NCBI RefSeq assembly: GCF_001427125.1
Contig: NZ_LMGK01000013.1
Span: 1,751 to 51,719, forward strand
Origin: Pseudomonas sp. Root562
Lineage (GTDB): Bacteria; Pseudomonadota; Gammaproteobacteria; Pseudomonadales; Pseudomonadaceae
Length of the DNA: 49,969 nucleotides
Reading direction: 5' to 3'
How positions within the stretch are numbered: position 1 is the stretch's first letter; each line of letters opens with the position of its first letter. The notes beneath the pieces are model-generated. The model saw only the letters and a list, made by a program, of their open reading frames with translations, made no database searches and was not told the origin of the DNA. This document shows, piece by piece, positions 34,961 to 43,997 of this stretch. Position numbers and translations under genes: made by a program.

Positions 34961-36121
34961 TCATACCAGTCGAATGAGCAGCAATACCAAGAGCACGTTC
35001 AATACGGCCAGCACACTCAGTCCCGCAAGCACACCGCCAGCGCCCCAGCTCTGCAACAGGTATCCGCCTGCAAGGGGGGTCAAGGCTTGTCCTATGAGCG
35101 ATGGCCGAGCCATGCGCCCCATCAGCAAAACATAATGGGTGGGCGACATGAGGGCCAACGGCAGCAGTCCTCGAACGATCGCCCGCAAACCATTACCCGC
35201 GCCATAAATCACCAGCCCCAGCGCAGTCATTGCCGGTGCGATGGTCACAAACAGCAGACCAATTGCCACGAATATCACGGAGATCAACGTCGTCCAGATC
35301 GGGTGTCGCTTACGCGAAAACACCTGTAGAACACGTGATCCTACCTGACTTGGCCCCAGCAATGCGCTCAGTCCGACGGCGGCTGCAAGCGAGTAACCCT
35401 GCCCCTGCAACAATGAAATCAGCTGGACCGACATCGCCGTCATGATCACTGCACCCAAAGCAAAAATCAGCGTAAGCAACAAGTAGATCCGCCGATCGAT
35501 TGAGAAACTTTCGCCACCCACTGCCTGACTTTTTATGAGTGGTCCCGTGCCCCGCGCCAGCACCCAGAGATAAAGCGGCGCCACGACAATGACCAATAAC
35601 ACTCCATAAACCTCGCACGTCGTGCGCCAACCAACGTGTTCGATGACCAGCGCAACCGCGGGCCATGACAGTGTTGTAGCAAACCCGGACACAAGGGTGA
35701 TGCCCGTAATCGCACTGCCCGCTCGCTCCCCATAGAGAGAACCTAAAGCGGCGAATAGCGCTTCATATAACCCCAGCGCCATACCGACACCAATTACAGC
35801 CCAAGACAAAAAAAACATCGGCAACGAGGTCGAACTGGCCATCAGAAACAATCCGATGGCGACGCCCAGACCGCTACTGGCCAGAATAAGGCGGCCGCCG
35901 TATCGGGCAATAAGCCGACTGGTCAACGGTGCTAGCATCGCGGAAACCAGAATGCTCAGAGACAGTGCGCCATACACCCATTGGCTGGCCCAGCCGGTTT
36001 CTTTCATGATCGGATCGGCCATCACGGCCATCAGGAAGAACGAGCCTCCCCAGACCAGAACCTGCAGCATCCCCAAAATAAAAATGCCGAATACGCCAGG
36101 CAGTCGCGTTTGTTGATTCAA
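34961..36121 (-). CDS. MFS transporter
   Basis: A 386-residue, twelve-helix major facilitator protein. The first half shows WGGSFFLMAVMADPIMKETGW and RLIARYGGRLILASSGLG, the second LLGPSQVGSRVLQVFSRKRH. The layout resembles YbfB/OFA-like transporters of small organic acids; the substrate is unknown. It lies 94 bp after a LysR gene on the same strand, with a hairpin and a CGTTTAAACG palindrome between them. Its 3' end abuts the integrase remnant. Confidence 0.87.
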   Translation of the reverse strand: MNQQTRLPGVFGIFILGMLQVLVWGGSFFLMAVMADPIMKETGWASQWVYGALSLSILVSAMLAPLTSRLIARYGGRLILASSGLGVAIGLFLMASSTSLPMFFLSWAVIGVGMALGLYEALFAALGSLYGERAGSAITGITLVSGFATTLSWPAVALVIEHVGWRTTCEVYGVLLVIVVAPLYLWVLARGTGPLIKSQAVGGESFSIDRRIYLLLTLIFALGAVIMTAMSVQLISLLQGQGYSLAAAVGLSALLGPSQVGSRVLQVFSRKRHPIWTTLISVIFVAIGLLFVTIAPAMTALGLVIYGAGNGLRAIVRGLLPLALMSPTHYVLLMGRMARPSLIGQALTPLAGGYLLQSWGAGGVLAGLSVLAVLNVLLVLLLIRLV

Positions 36122-36174
36122 GACAATGTCATCAGTGGTGAGAAAGAAGGATAGCGTGAGTAGCTGAGCAATTA

Positions 36175-36216
36175 CGTTTAAACGAACGATTCACCTAGCC
36201 AACGAATCCGTTGGCT
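36175..36216 (-). promoter_or_regulatory. Palindrome and hairpin between LysR and MFS genes
   Basis: AGCCAACG-AATC-CGTTGGCT (36197-36216) is a perfect 8-bp stem directly at the LysR stop codon, with no T-run. CGTTTAAACG (36175-36184) is a perfect 10-bp palindrome 54 bp upstream of the MFS start. The first may reduce read-through and the second may be an operator; both roles are inferred. Confidence 0.45.
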
Positions 36217-37139
36217 CAAAGCATGTGCCCTGCCCAAATCTTACGATGGACCAGGTCGGCAGCAATTTCGATGAAGGCATCTCCGACGAATTTGGCAGCG
36301 GGACTGACACGCCTGTCGGCAGGGAAAACCTGAACAAGTTTGCGCATGGGAATGGGGTCAACCAAGGGGGCGGCGCTGAGCACGCCAGCTTCGATTTGGG
36401 CGTAAATCGATGCCAAAGGCAACGCGGTCAAACCGAACCCATTGCAGACCAAGGCAATCATCGCGCCAAAGGAATCCGCTTCGACACTGGTCTTGAGCTT
36501 GATCCCCACTTCACGCGCACAATCATCCAGAATCTCGCGAAGGCTATGTCGAGCGCTTGGCAACACCAATGGCTGCTCTGCCAAAGACTCGAACGACACC
36601 GGTGTATCAAGACGCAGGTTGGCGCTGGCGGGGCCGACCAGCAGCAGATTTTCCATCATCACCGGCACGATACGCAGCGTATGCAAGGGTTGGGGATCGT
36701 AAGAAATCGCCAGTTCCAATTCGCCACGCTGAACCCAATCCAGCAGATAGCCGCTGAAGGCCGAGGAAAACCTGACGGCAAGATTCGGATGCGCCTCTTT
36801 GATTTTGCGCACTAGAGGAACGGTGACGATTTCCGCTACCGTCGGCGTCGTACCAATGACGACCGTTCCCCGGAAAGAGGTCTTTCCGCCCACCACAGAA
36901 CTTCGAATGGACTCCATTTCTTCCATGATTCGAGTGGCATGCGCTAGCACCTCGCGACCAGCATCGGTAATCTCCATGCCTCGTCCATGTCGATCGAACA
37001 GGTAGGTGCCGAGTTCTTTTTCCAGCATTCGAATTTGTCGGCTGAGTGCCGGTTGTGCGATGTGAAGCCGGTCGGAGGCCTTGCTGAGACTGCCAAGCTC
37101 GGCCACATGAATTAGGGTCTTGAGTTGAACGACATCCAT
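36216..37139 (-). CDS. LysR-family transcriptional regulator (Nac/CbbR-like)
   Basis: A 307-residue regulator. The N-terminal helix-turn-helix is VVQLKTLIHVAELGSLSKA with QPALSRQIRMLEKELGTYLF and DRHGRGMEITDAGREVLAHA, a pattern close to Nac/Cbl-type LysR proteins. The effector domain follows. The frame extends to 37478, but ATG 37139 gives the family start. It faces a 505-bp intergenic region holding an ATA-N9-TAT site, the type recognised by Nac, and then an MHS permease gene. It is therefore a candidate regulator of both flanking transporters and possibly of the gene train at 46019, which has a related site. Confidence 0.9.
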   Translation of the reverse strand: MDVVQLKTLIHVAELGSLSKASDRLHIAQPALSRQIRMLEKELGTYLFDRHGRGMEITDAGREVLAHATRIMEEMESIRSSVVGGKTSFRGTVVIGTTPTVAEIVTVPLVRKIKEAHPNLAVRFSSAFSGYLLDWVQRGELELAISYDPQPLHTLRIVPVMMENLLLVGPASANLRLDTPVSFESLAEQPLVLPSARHSLREILDDCAREVGIKLKTSVEADSFGAMIALVCNGFGLTALPLASIYAQIEAGVLSAAPLVDPIPMRKLVQVFPADRRVSPAAKFVGDAFIEIAADLVHRKIWAGHML

Positions 37140-37643
37140 TACCAGGCCAGTCAAAGTCGGGCTCGGCGCGAAATGCGTCGAAAGTAGTATGAGTGTAAAC
37201 GCATTAGCGTTCCTTGGAATGCCACAGGACCCGCGCCGCATGGGCCTCGCGACTTTCGAGCCAGCTGTACCCCCCAGCCCGCACGGGTTGCAAGGCAAGC
37301 TATAAAATTTCGGTATATCAGTTAGGCCTGGCTGACGGCTTATTACCCTCGTCACTCTGCGGTAGCGTGCATTCAACGTCGACGCCAAGAGCGATCGACT
37401 GAATACAAGAATAAGATTCGAGGGCTTGCGCCATGATTTACTACCTTTCTCGTTACTTGACCGACCCGTCTTACACACTCAGCGAACAGCTGAGCTCTCA
37501 TATACATCCCCCCTCCTCATGTGCCTTGGTCGTCAAAGGGTCACAGCATCTGCGTTAAGCACATCAACCCATCGAGCTAACAACGTCGGACACGCCTCAG
37601 CGTGCGCCTCGTATCGTCTCGCCTTGTACAAAGGGTGAACAAC
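37140..37643. promoter_or_regulatory. Long divergent control region, no gene seen
   Basis: About 500 bp between the LysR gene and the MHS permease gene. It holds the AGCTATAAAA..ATATC motif (separate entry) and a stray ops-like string at 37358-37368. Short frames on both strands lack ribosome-binding sites and family features. The length leaves room for a leader or a small RNA, but I see no hairpin that demonstrates one. Confidence 0.5.
37298..37319 (+). promoter_or_regulatory. Shared regulatory motif, ATA-N9-TAT type
   Basis: AGCTATAAAATTTCGGTATATC. It contains ATA (37302-37304), nine bases, TAT (37314-37316), the pattern bound by Nac-type LysR proteins, and matches 18 of 22 bases with the site at 45910-45931. 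It lies upstream of the MHS permease gene and downstream (on the opposite strand) of the LysR start. Function inferred. Confidence 0.5.
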
Positions 37644-39020
37644 ATGTCCGCATCAACCAGCGAATCTACAATCCACACTGTAAATTCCGATCAGATGAAA
37701 AGCCCGAATCGTGTCAGAGCAATCATGGGTGCCTGTTCGGGCAATCTTGTGGAGTGGTACGACTTTTTCATTTACGCCTACACCGCCATCTACTTCGCAG
37801 CTTCGTTTTTCCCCAAAGGTGACACCACGAGCCAACTGCTCGCTACAGCTGGCGTTTTTGCTGTCGGTTTTTTCATGCGCCCTCTCGGTGGCTGGATTTT
37901 CGGCTGGATTGCCGACACCCGTGGTCGCAAGGTCTCAATGATCATTTCGGTGTTCATGATGTGCGCCGGCTCACTGCTGATTGCCGTGATGCCGACCTAT
38001 GAAACCATCGGTGTGGCGGCGCCGGTCATGCTGGTCGTCGCCAGATTGATTCAGGGCCTGTCTGTAGGCGCAGAGTACGGCACAGGTGCCACCTATATCA
38101 GCGAAATCGCAACTCCTGGTCGCCGCTGCTTTTATGGGTCTTTCCAGTACTTCACTATCATTGCGGGCCAACTCCTGGCGCTGATGACCGTGGTCATTCT
38201 TCAACAAACTCTCAGCAACGAAGAGTTGCGCGAATGGGGTTGGAGAATTCCGTTCTTTATCGGTGCATTGAGTTCCATCGTGGTGGTATATCTGCGGCGT
38301 GCCATGCATGAAACCGCCACCAAAAAAGAAATGAACCGCAAAGATGCCGGGTCTCTGCGCGGCATGTTCAAACACAAACGTGCCGTTGCACTGGTGGTGG
38401 CGTTCACCATTGGCGGTTCGCTGTACTTCTACACCTTCACCACCTACATGCAGAAATTCCTGGTGATCTCTGCAGGGTTTAGTCCGGAAACAGTGAGCTT
38501 CATCATGACGGCGGCACTGGTTGGCTTTATGTTCTGCCAGCCGCTCTTTGGTCTACTCGCCGACCGTATCGGGATCAAGGCTCACATGTTGATGTTTTCC
38601 GGATTGGCCATGCTGTTGGTGATCCCTCTGCTCTATTCACTGCAATCAGTCAGCAGTCCGTTTACGGCGTTCCTGCTGGTATTTGGCGGCCTCGCTATCG
38701 CATCGCTTTACACTCCCATTGCCGGGATCGTCAAAGCTGAACTTTTCCCACCTGCAGTGCGTGCGCTAGGCGTGGGCTTTCCGTATGCGGTAGGCAATGC
38801 AGCATTCGGCGGCACCGCCGAATACGTCGCCTTGTCGCTGCGTTCGCAGGGCATCGAGGAGTATTTCTTCTTCTACGTCGCGACCATTGTCGCCATCACT
38901 TTCATCGCCGCGATACTGATGCCTAACCTGTCCCGTTATGGCTACATCAGCGGTTCGGGTGAAATCGAAGAACGCACCGGACTGAGGGGTTGCACAAAGT
39001 CACAGGCTGCGAGGATCTGA
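37644..39020 (+). CDS. MHS-family MFS permease (KgtP/ShiA-like)
   Basis: A 458-residue metabolite:proton symporter. The MHS signature is clear: GACSGNLVEWYDFFIYAYTA, RPLGGWIFGWIADTRGRKVS, LIQGLSVGAEYGTGATYISE, and the periplasm-proximal EWGWRIPFFIG. Relatives import 2-oxoglutarate, shikimate, proline/betaine or other small carboxylates. Start 37644 follows AAAGGGTGAACAAC; the frame opens at 37602. Its gene faces the AGCS symporter gene across a strong shared terminator, and it most likely imports a substrate for the downstream catabolic genes (inference). Confidence 0.92.
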   Translation: MSASTSESTIHTVNSDQMKSPNRVRAIMGACSGNLVEWYDFFIYAYTAIYFAASFFPKGDTTSQLLATAGVFAVGFFMRPLGGWIFGWIADTRGRKVSMIISVFMMCAGSLLIAVMPTYETIGVAAPVMLVVARLIQGLSVGAEYGTGATYISEIATPGRRCFYGSFQYFTIIAGQLLALMTVVILQQTLSNEELREWGWRIPFFIGALSSIVVVYLRRAMHETATKKEMNRKDAGSLRGMFKHKRAVALVVAFTIGGSLYFYTFTTYMQKFLVISAGFSPETVSFIMTAALVGFMFCQPLFGLLADRIGIKAHMLMFSGLAMLLVIPLLYSLQSVSSPFTAFLLVFGGLAIASLYTPIAGIVKAELFPPAVRALGVGFPYAVGNAAFGGTAEYVALSLRSQGIEEYFFFYVATIVAITFIAAILMPNLSRYGYISGSGEIEERTGLRGCTKSQAARI

Positions 39021-39046
39021 AGCACTGACGATTTCTGCGGTTAATT

Positions 39047-39079
39047 AAAAGGGCCCATGATGATCCATGGGCCCTTTTT
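39047..39079. terminator. Strong bidirectional terminator
   Basis: AAAAGGGCCCATG-ATGATC-CATGGGCCCTTTT: a perfect 13-bp stem with an A-tract on one side and a T-tract on the other. It serves both the rightward MHS permease gene and the leftward AGCS symporter gene. Confidence 0.95.
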
Positions 39080-39082
39080 ACA

Positions 39083-40531
39083 TCACGGGGTAGCGGATGC
39101 CACCTGCGTGGAAGGTTCGTGGATATCCTTGGTCACCTGTTCCATATTCGGCCATGCCTGCAAATCAAGATCAAGATCCCTGAACTGGCTTGAATCAAAG
39201 ACCGGTGTCTTGATGCCAGCCTTGCGTTGCTGGTCGTAGTCACGCAGCAAGCGCATCCCGACATTGAACAACAGCGCCAGGGCAATCAGATTCACGAAGG
39301 CCAGCAGCGTCATAGTGATATCGGCAAAGGCGAAGACCGTTTCCAGATTCTGGATGGCTCCCCACAGGACCAGCAGCAATACCAGTCCACGATAGACCAT
39401 TACGGCAGCGCGCTTGTCCCCCAGCAGAAAGCGCAGATTATTCTCGCCCAGGTAGTAGTTGTAGAGGATCGAAGTGAACACAAAGAGAGCCAACGCCACG
39501 CTGATAAAAGTGCGCCCCCAGTCTCCAACCACAGCAGCAAGCGCATTCTGGGTTAGTACCAGCCCATCTCCTTCGAATCCCGGCGTGTAAAAGCCTGAGA
39601 GTAAAATCAACAGCGCCGTGCAGGTACAGATCACAAAAGTATCGAGGAACACGCTGAAGGCTTGAACCACACCTTGAGCTGCGGGGTGATCCACTTTCGC
39701 CACCGCTGCCACGTTTGGTGCACTGCCGAGTCCCGCCTCGTTGGCAAATACCCCACGCTTGACGCCCATCACAATGGCACTGCCGACCAGGCCGGCGAAG
39801 GCCTGATCCAGACCGAAAGCGCTTTTGAAGATGGTCATCAGCATGCCAGGGACATGATCGAACTGGAGCACGATCACGTAGACAGTGACACCGATGTAAG
39901 CCAGCGTTTTAACGGGCACCAGCAGATCCGAGACGGCAGCGATTCGCTTGATACCGCCCATGAATACCAGACCAAGCAACACGGCAACCGCAATGCCGGA
40001 ATACGTCGTAGAGAAACCAAAGGCATTATTCAGTGAGTGAGTCACAGCGTGGGATTGCAGTCCGTTGAAGGCGAAACCAAAGGTCACCAGCAGCAACAAG
40101 GCCATGACCTTGCCCAACCAGGCCTGCTTCAGTCCGTACTGGATGTAATACGACGGCCCGCCTCGGAACTGCCCATTCGCATCACACCGTTTGTACAACT
40201 GCCCCAAGCTGCATTCAAAGTAGCTAGTGGACATACCGACCAGGGCCGTGATCCACATCCAGAACACCGCGCCTGGACCACCCAACGTGACCGCCAAGCC
40301 GACACCAGCGATATTGCCTGCGCCTACACGACCGGCGAGGCTCAGCATCAGAGCCTGAAACGAACTGATCTGGCCAGCACTCTTTTGCACGCTATCGCGG
40401 AACGCGCCGAACATATGCAAAAAATGGCGGAACTGGACAAAGCGTGAGCGCACCGTGAAGTAGCCGCCCAAGCCTACGATGAGCACGATCAGAAGCTTGC
40501 CGGAAAGAAAACTGTTAATGACTTCAAGCAT
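39083..40531 (-). CDS. Sodium:alanine symporter family (AGCS) amino-acid carrier
   Basis: A 482-residue inner-membrane carrier with about eleven helices. AGCS signatures include RFVQFRHFLHMFGAF, GAGNIAGVGLAVTLGGPGAVFWMW, GGPSYYIQYGL and GVKRGVFANEAGLGSAPN. The family imports alanine, glycine or related amino acids with sodium. AGAGG precedes the start. The hydrolase gene and a LysR gene lie upstream on the same strand, and an aminotransferase gene is encoded in the opposing train, so an amino acid as the pathway substrate fits. Confidence 0.93.
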   Translation of the reverse strand: MLEVINSFLSGKLLIVLIVGLGGYFTVRSRFVQFRHFLHMFGAFRDSVQKSAGQISSFQALMLSLAGRVGAGNIAGVGLAVTLGGPGAVFWMWITALVGMSTSYFECSLGQLYKRCDANGQFRGGPSYYIQYGLKQAWLGKVMALLLLVTFGFAFNGLQSHAVTHSLNNAFGFSTTYSGIAVAVLLGLVFMGGIKRIAAVSDLLVPVKTLAYIGVTVYVIVLQFDHVPGMLMTIFKSAFGLDQAFAGLVGSAIVMGVKRGVFANEAGLGSAPNVAAVAKVDHPAAQGVVQAFSVFLDTFVICTCTALLILLSGFYTPGFEGDGLVLTQNALAAVVGDWGRTFISVALALFVFTSILYNYYLGENNLRFLLGDKRAAVMVYRGLVLLLVLWGAIQNLETVFAFADITMTLLAFVNLIALALLFNVGMRLLRDYDQQRKAGIKTPVFDSSQFRDLDLDLQAWPNMEQVTKDIHEPSTQVASATP

Positions 40532-40697
40532 GGGTCGAACCTCTTGTTGTTATAGGTACACGAATTTCAGGCACGCATGCGCCTGCACACATCGCCGCCC
40601 GAGAGCAGCAGAAGTGACTGAACCAGCTTTGTGAATTTCAATTGCGTGGCCTGAGGGGCTCCCGCGAAAAATCCGAAAGCCCTCAGAACGGCAGGGC

Positions 40698-41516
40698 TTA
40701 CCCGGTAAGGCTGCTTGCCTGGAAATCGGCGATCTGCTGCCACATCGCGATAGGGTTGGAATACATCGGGAAATGCCCGCACTCAGGAATTGCTGCCAGC
40801 CGTACACCTTCAGCCTGGATATACGGCAGATAGGACAGTGACGCGTTCTGCTCGCCGTACATGAACATTCGAGGGCATTCCAACCCAAGGAACTTACCCA
40901 TCAGGTCAGCGTTATCAGAGAGGTCAACCATCGACTCGAAAATTCCCCGTACTGCACCGGCACGAACTTTGTGCCGCAAGCTCGCGGAATAAAGTGCACT
41001 GGCATAGGCCGTGGCATGCCGGGCGCGTTCGATAAATGCCGCGAAAAACGACTCGGGATCGTTACTCGGATAGTCAACAATCTGCCGGCTGAGGAAGCAA
41101 TCTTCCGGGGCGATGTTGCCCTCGATATCGACGAAGCTGAGTACCCGCTCCGGGAACTCATGGGCCAACATCAGTGCGGTCAGCCCACCCATGGAGTGGC
41201 CGACCAGATGGAAGCGCTCGATGCCAAAATGTCCCAACACCTGCAATGCCGTCTGCATCAGGAAGGGTATGGAAACTTTGGAAAGGTCATTGCACTGGCT
41301 TTCACCGCAACCCGGTGCGTCGTAAGCGACGAAGGGGTGACCAGCAAATGCTGACTGCTGCACGATGTCGGCATAGTCTTCTTTGGTCGAACCAAAACCA
41401 TGCAGGAACACAATTGGCGCCAGGACGCCCTCGCGATGGATGGCCGCCACGTTCAACTGAACACCCTCCACCGTCAGAGGAAGTTGCACGTGACTGAAGC
41501 TTTCTGGTGAAGGCAC
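40698..41516 (-). CDS. Alpha/beta hydrolase, GTG start
   Basis: About 272 residues, soluble. It has LHGFGSTKEDY with the oxyanion HG, YDAPGCGES, the nucleophile elbow GHSMGGL, an acid in FMYGEQNASLSYLP, and the catalytic histidine in IPECGHFPMYSNP. The fold type suits hydrolysis of an ester, amide, lactone or carbon-carbon bond (meta-cleavage-product hydrolase relatives); substrate unknown. GTG 41516 is chosen because CAAGGAGTCAATAAC places AGGAG at an ideal distance; the frame continues back to a TTG at 41567 with no such site. It may be co-transcribed with the symporter gene 166 bp downstream. Confidence 0.88.
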   Translation of the reverse strand: MPSPESFSHVQLPLTVEGVQLNVAAIHREGVLAPIVFLHGFGSTKEDYADIVQQSAFAGHPFVAYDAPGCGESQCNDLSKVSIPFLMQTALQVLGHFGIERFHLVGHSMGGLTALMLAHEFPERVLSFVDIEGNIAPEDCFLSRQIVDYPSNDPESFFAAFIERARHATAYASALYSASLRHKVRAGAVRGIFESMVDLSDNADLMGKFLGLECPRMFMYGEQNASLSYLPYIQAEGVRLAAIPECGHFPMYSNPIAMWQQIADFQASSLTG

Positions 41517-41572
41517 GTTATTGACTCCTTGAGCGAAAAGGTAGCGCCGGGCCAGGTTTGCCGGCAATCAGG

Positions 41573-41597
41573 CATACAATTTCAAGGGAATCGTATG
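41573..41597. promoter_or_regulatory. Candidate operator, CATAC-N15-GTATG
   Basis: An inverted repeat with 5-bp arms about 57-81 bp upstream of the hydrolase start. ACCTATCAA (41638-41646) lies nearby and is repeated at 42615-42623 in the LysR/RraA control region. Position suggests control of the hydrolase/symporter unit. Confidence 0.4.
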
Positions 41598-41671
41598 TTC
41601 TGTAAATTCCTAATTGGGGAACGCTTTCATACGCCAAACCTATCAACCGATGAGCGAGCATATTGGCCGAC

Positions 41672-42565
41672 TCAGGTCTTGGTACGGAAACGGTCAACCA
41701 CTTCCTCCACCAGCGGATTAGGCCGATCAGCATTCCAGGCCATGGCAGTGGTCACGACATTGAGCTTCTGGCTAAGCGGTCGAAATACCACATTGGCCGG
41801 CGCCATTTTCTTCAGCGAAGCCGGTACCAGCGCAATGCCTTGACCGTAGCTGACAAAGGCGATTTGCGAGGCAACAGAGCGCACTTCATGCAACACGCGA
41901 GGGGAAAAACCACTGGCCCGGCAGGTCGCGATCAGATTGTCGAAATATACCGGGCTGACCTTTCGGGAAAACATCACCAAGGGCTCGTTGGACAGACTGG
42001 ACAAACTGATTCGAGTGCGTGAAGCCAAGGGATGATCACTGGGCAAAGCCACCACCAGTCGATCTTCCAACAGCGGCAGTGACTTGATCGAGGCCCCCAA
42101 ATCACCATCCAGGCGGGCGAACGCCAAGTCGATATCGCCGGCTTCCAGCGCCGGAACGGCTTCAACGCTGTCGATTTCCCGCACGGACACGGTGAGGTGC
42201 GGATAGTCGCTCTTCAATTGCTCGATCAGCCTCGGCAAGACATCGAACATTGCCGTGGAAATCGCTCCAATGGTCAACATCCCCGACTGCCCCGCCACTG
42301 CCTCCTCCACGGCAAGTTCCAGGCGCTCAAGCTGGTCGGCGAACTTACGCACGGCCGGCAGGATCGCCGCCCCCACCGGCGTCAACTTTGCACCACGTCG
42401 CGAGCGATCAAACAACTTGACCTTGAGCGCCTGCTCCAGCACCTGAATCTGCTCGCTCAACGGAGGCTGGGACATACCCAAACGCTTGGCCGCGCGGCCA
42501 AAATTCTGTTCTTCGGCAACCGCCAGGAACAACCAGAGATGACGAATCAGACGAAAGTTGATCAT
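41672..42565 (-). CDS. LysR-family transcriptional regulator
   Basis: A 297-residue regulator. The N-terminal helix-turn-helix is LIRHLWLFLAVAEEQNFGRA with AKRLGMSQPPLSEQIQVLEQ and KLFDRSRRGAKLTPVG, a pattern close to the HcaR/CatM/BenM-like LysR branch that controls catabolic operons. The effector-binding domain follows. It is divergent from the triple-RraA operon (104 bp between starts) and is followed on its own strand by the hydrolase and AGCS genes, so it probably controls both directions. Its ligand is likely a pathway intermediate (inference). Confidence 0.92.
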   Translation of the reverse strand: MINFRLIRHLWLFLAVAEEQNFGRAAKRLGMSQPPLSEQIQVLEQALKVKLFDRSRRGAKLTPVGAAILPAVRKFADQLERLELAVEEAVAGQSGMLTIGAISTAMFDVLPRLIEQLKSDYPHLTVSVREIDSVEAVPALEAGDIDLAFARLDGDLGASIKSLPLLEDRLVVALPSDHPLASRTRISLSSLSNEPLVMFSRKVSPVYFDNLIATCRASGFSPRVLHEVRSVASQIAFVSYGQGIALVPASLKKMAPANVVFRPLSQKLNVVTTAMAWNADRPNPLVEEVVDRFRTKT

Positions 42566-42574
42566 GATTAACCC

Positions 42575-42623
42575 ATAGGTTTAACGTATCTAATAGTTCT
42601 GTGATTAGTAATATACCTATCAA
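42575..42623. promoter_or_regulatory. Divergent control region with dyads for the RraA operon
   Basis: Three overlapping signals lie between the LysR start (42565) and the first RraA start (42670). They are ATA-N9-TAT (42575-42589), CTAAT-N9-ATTAG (42590-42608), and ATAGGT (42575-42580) inverted as ACCTATCAA (42615-42623). They resemble LysR recognition and activation sites next to a divergent promoter. Binding is inferred. Confidence 0.55.
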
Positions 42624-42669
42624 ATAGCCTCACCGACACTGGGCGCCTCGTCACTAGAGGGGCTACCCC

Positions 42670-43335
42670 ATGATCCATGAGAGCTTGTTAAATCGCTTGG
42701 CAGCGCTGGACACCAACACGGTGTCCGATGCGCTCGACTTCCTTGGCCTGCCGGGTGCCACCATTGGGCTGCGTCCCCTGTGGAACTGCCCAAAGATCGT
42801 AGGCCGCGCCAGTACGGTACAACTGGCCCCGAAATCTGACAGTGCACCTACAGTGCATCTGATTACCCCAGTGGTTGAAAAGATCGACAGCGACGACCGA
42901 GTACTCGTGATCGCCGGCGGTATCGAGGGCATCTCGTGCTGGGGCGACATCCTGGCCAACGCGTCGGCCCGCAAGAAAGTACGCGGCACTGTGATCGATG
43001 GTTTCAGTCGAGACATCGATGGCAGCGAATCGATTGGCTACCCGGTTTACGGACGCGGGGTCACCATGATCAGTGCCCGCAATCGAGTCATTCAGATCGA
43101 CGCGGCCGTGACCATAAAAGTGGCCGGCGTCGACGTTAATGAAGACGACTATGTCATTGCCGATACCTGCGGAACTGTGTTCGTCCCACAAGCCTATATC
43201 GACAAGGTGGTCGACCTTGGCGAGCGCATCGCCCGCCGCCAGGACGCAATGGTCGAGGCAGTGCGCAGCGGCCGTTCGGTGGCCGAGGTCATGCATGACA
43301 CCCAATTCGAAGCGATCCACGTGGAGCACGCCTGA
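42670..43335 (+). CDS. RraA-family aldolase/decarboxylase, paralogue 1
   Basis: A 221-residue protein of the RraA/demethylmenaquinone-methyltransferase-like fold. Catalytic-type residues are kept: WGDILANASA (from residue 91), VIDGFSRD with Arg114 and Asp115, and GYPVYGRG. In 4-hydroxy-4-methyl-2-oxoglutarate aldolase, such an Arg-Asp pair binds substrate and metal; the RNase-E inhibitor RraA of E. coli lacks the aspartate. So this is more likely a pyruvate/oxaloacetate-forming lyase or an oxo-acid decarboxylase. It is the first gene of the rightward train, and its stop overlaps the next start (TGATG). Confidence 0.88.
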   Translation: MIHESLLNRLAALDTNTVSDALDFLGLPGATIGLRPLWNCPKIVGRASTVQLAPKSDSAPTVHLITPVVEKIDSDDRVLVIAGGIEGISCWGDILANASARKKVRGTVIDGFSRDIDGSESIGYPVYGRGVTMISARNRVIQIDAAVTIKVAGVDVNEDDYVIADTCGTVFVPQAYIDKVVDLGERIARRQDAMVEAVRSGRSVAEVMHDTQFEAIHVEHA

Positions 43336-43997
43336 TGAATCTTGAAGATCAAACCCTGGTCGCCTTATTTGAAGGCCTTGACACCCCGGGCGTCTCCGAT
43401 GCCCTGGACAAGCTAGGCCTGCCCGGTCAATGCCTCGGCGTGGCACCGCTGGACAACTACAGCAAGGTTATCGTCGGACCGGCCTTCACCGTGCAGTACG
43501 TCACGGCCAGCGTACCTCCTGGCACCGTGGGCGATTTCATCGAAGACGTGGCACCCGGTGATGTGGTGGTCATCGACAATGGCGGCCGTACCGACTGCAC
43601 TGTCTGGGGCGACATCATGACCCAGTACGCCGGCCACCGGCAGATCGCTGCAACGGTCATCGACGGAGTTTGCCGTGACGTGAACAAAGCGCTGGGCGAC
43701 GGCTATCCGATCTTCAGCAAAGGCCGCTTTATGCGCACCGGCAAAGACCGCGTACAAGTTCAATCGGTGAACCAGCCAGTGTCTGTCGGCACAGCCCGAG
43801 TCTGCTCCCGCGACATCGTGGTCGCCGACGCCAATGGCGTGGTCATCGTCCCCCGTGCTCGCGCGGCTGAAGTGGCGGCGTGTGCTCGTCAGATCGAATC
43901 GGTCGAAGCCGACATTCGCGCCCTGATCGCTCAAGGCAAAACCCTTGAAGAAGCCCGCGCTGCATTGGGTTACCACAGCTTGCAGAGGAAAGTCTGA
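43335..43997 (+). CDS. RraA-family aldolase/decarboxylase, paralogue 2
   Basis: A 220-residue paralogue aligning with the first over its whole length: LDTPGVSDALDKLGLPGQ near the start, VWGDIMTQYAG (90-100), VIDGVCRD with Arg114 and Asp115 at the same residue numbers, and GYPIFSKG. The Arg-Asp pair is intact, so it too should be catalytically competent. It shares one base with the gene on each side (TGATG), so the three paralogues are translationally coupled. They may form a hetero-oligomer or act on successive intermediates. Confidence 0.88.
   Translation: MNLEDQTLVALFEGLDTPGVSDALDKLGLPGQCLGVAPLDNYSKVIVGPAFTVQYVTASVPPGTVGDFIEDVAPGDVVVIDNGGRTDCTVWGDIMTQYAGHRQIAATVIDGVCRDVNKALGDGYPIFSKGRFMRTGKDRVQVQSVNQPVSVGTARVCSRDIVVADANGVVIVPRARAAEVAACARQIESVEADIRALIAQGKTLEEARAALGYHSLQRKV

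Noticed and set aside
34944..35135. Continuation of the integrase frame
   Set aside because: Beyond about codon 25 it runs antisense to the MFS gene at 34961 and shows no integrase features.
37358..37368. Second ops-like string TGCGGTAGCGT upstream of the MHS permease
   Set aside because: Matches the consensus as well as the site at 15385, but no RfaH-type gene or long polysaccharide operon follows. The 8-base core occurs at least three times in the window, consistent with chance.
40651..40686. CTGAGGG...CCCTCAG inverted repeat between the hydrolase and symporter genes
   Set aside because: A 22-base loop and no T-run on either strand; too weak to call a terminator.
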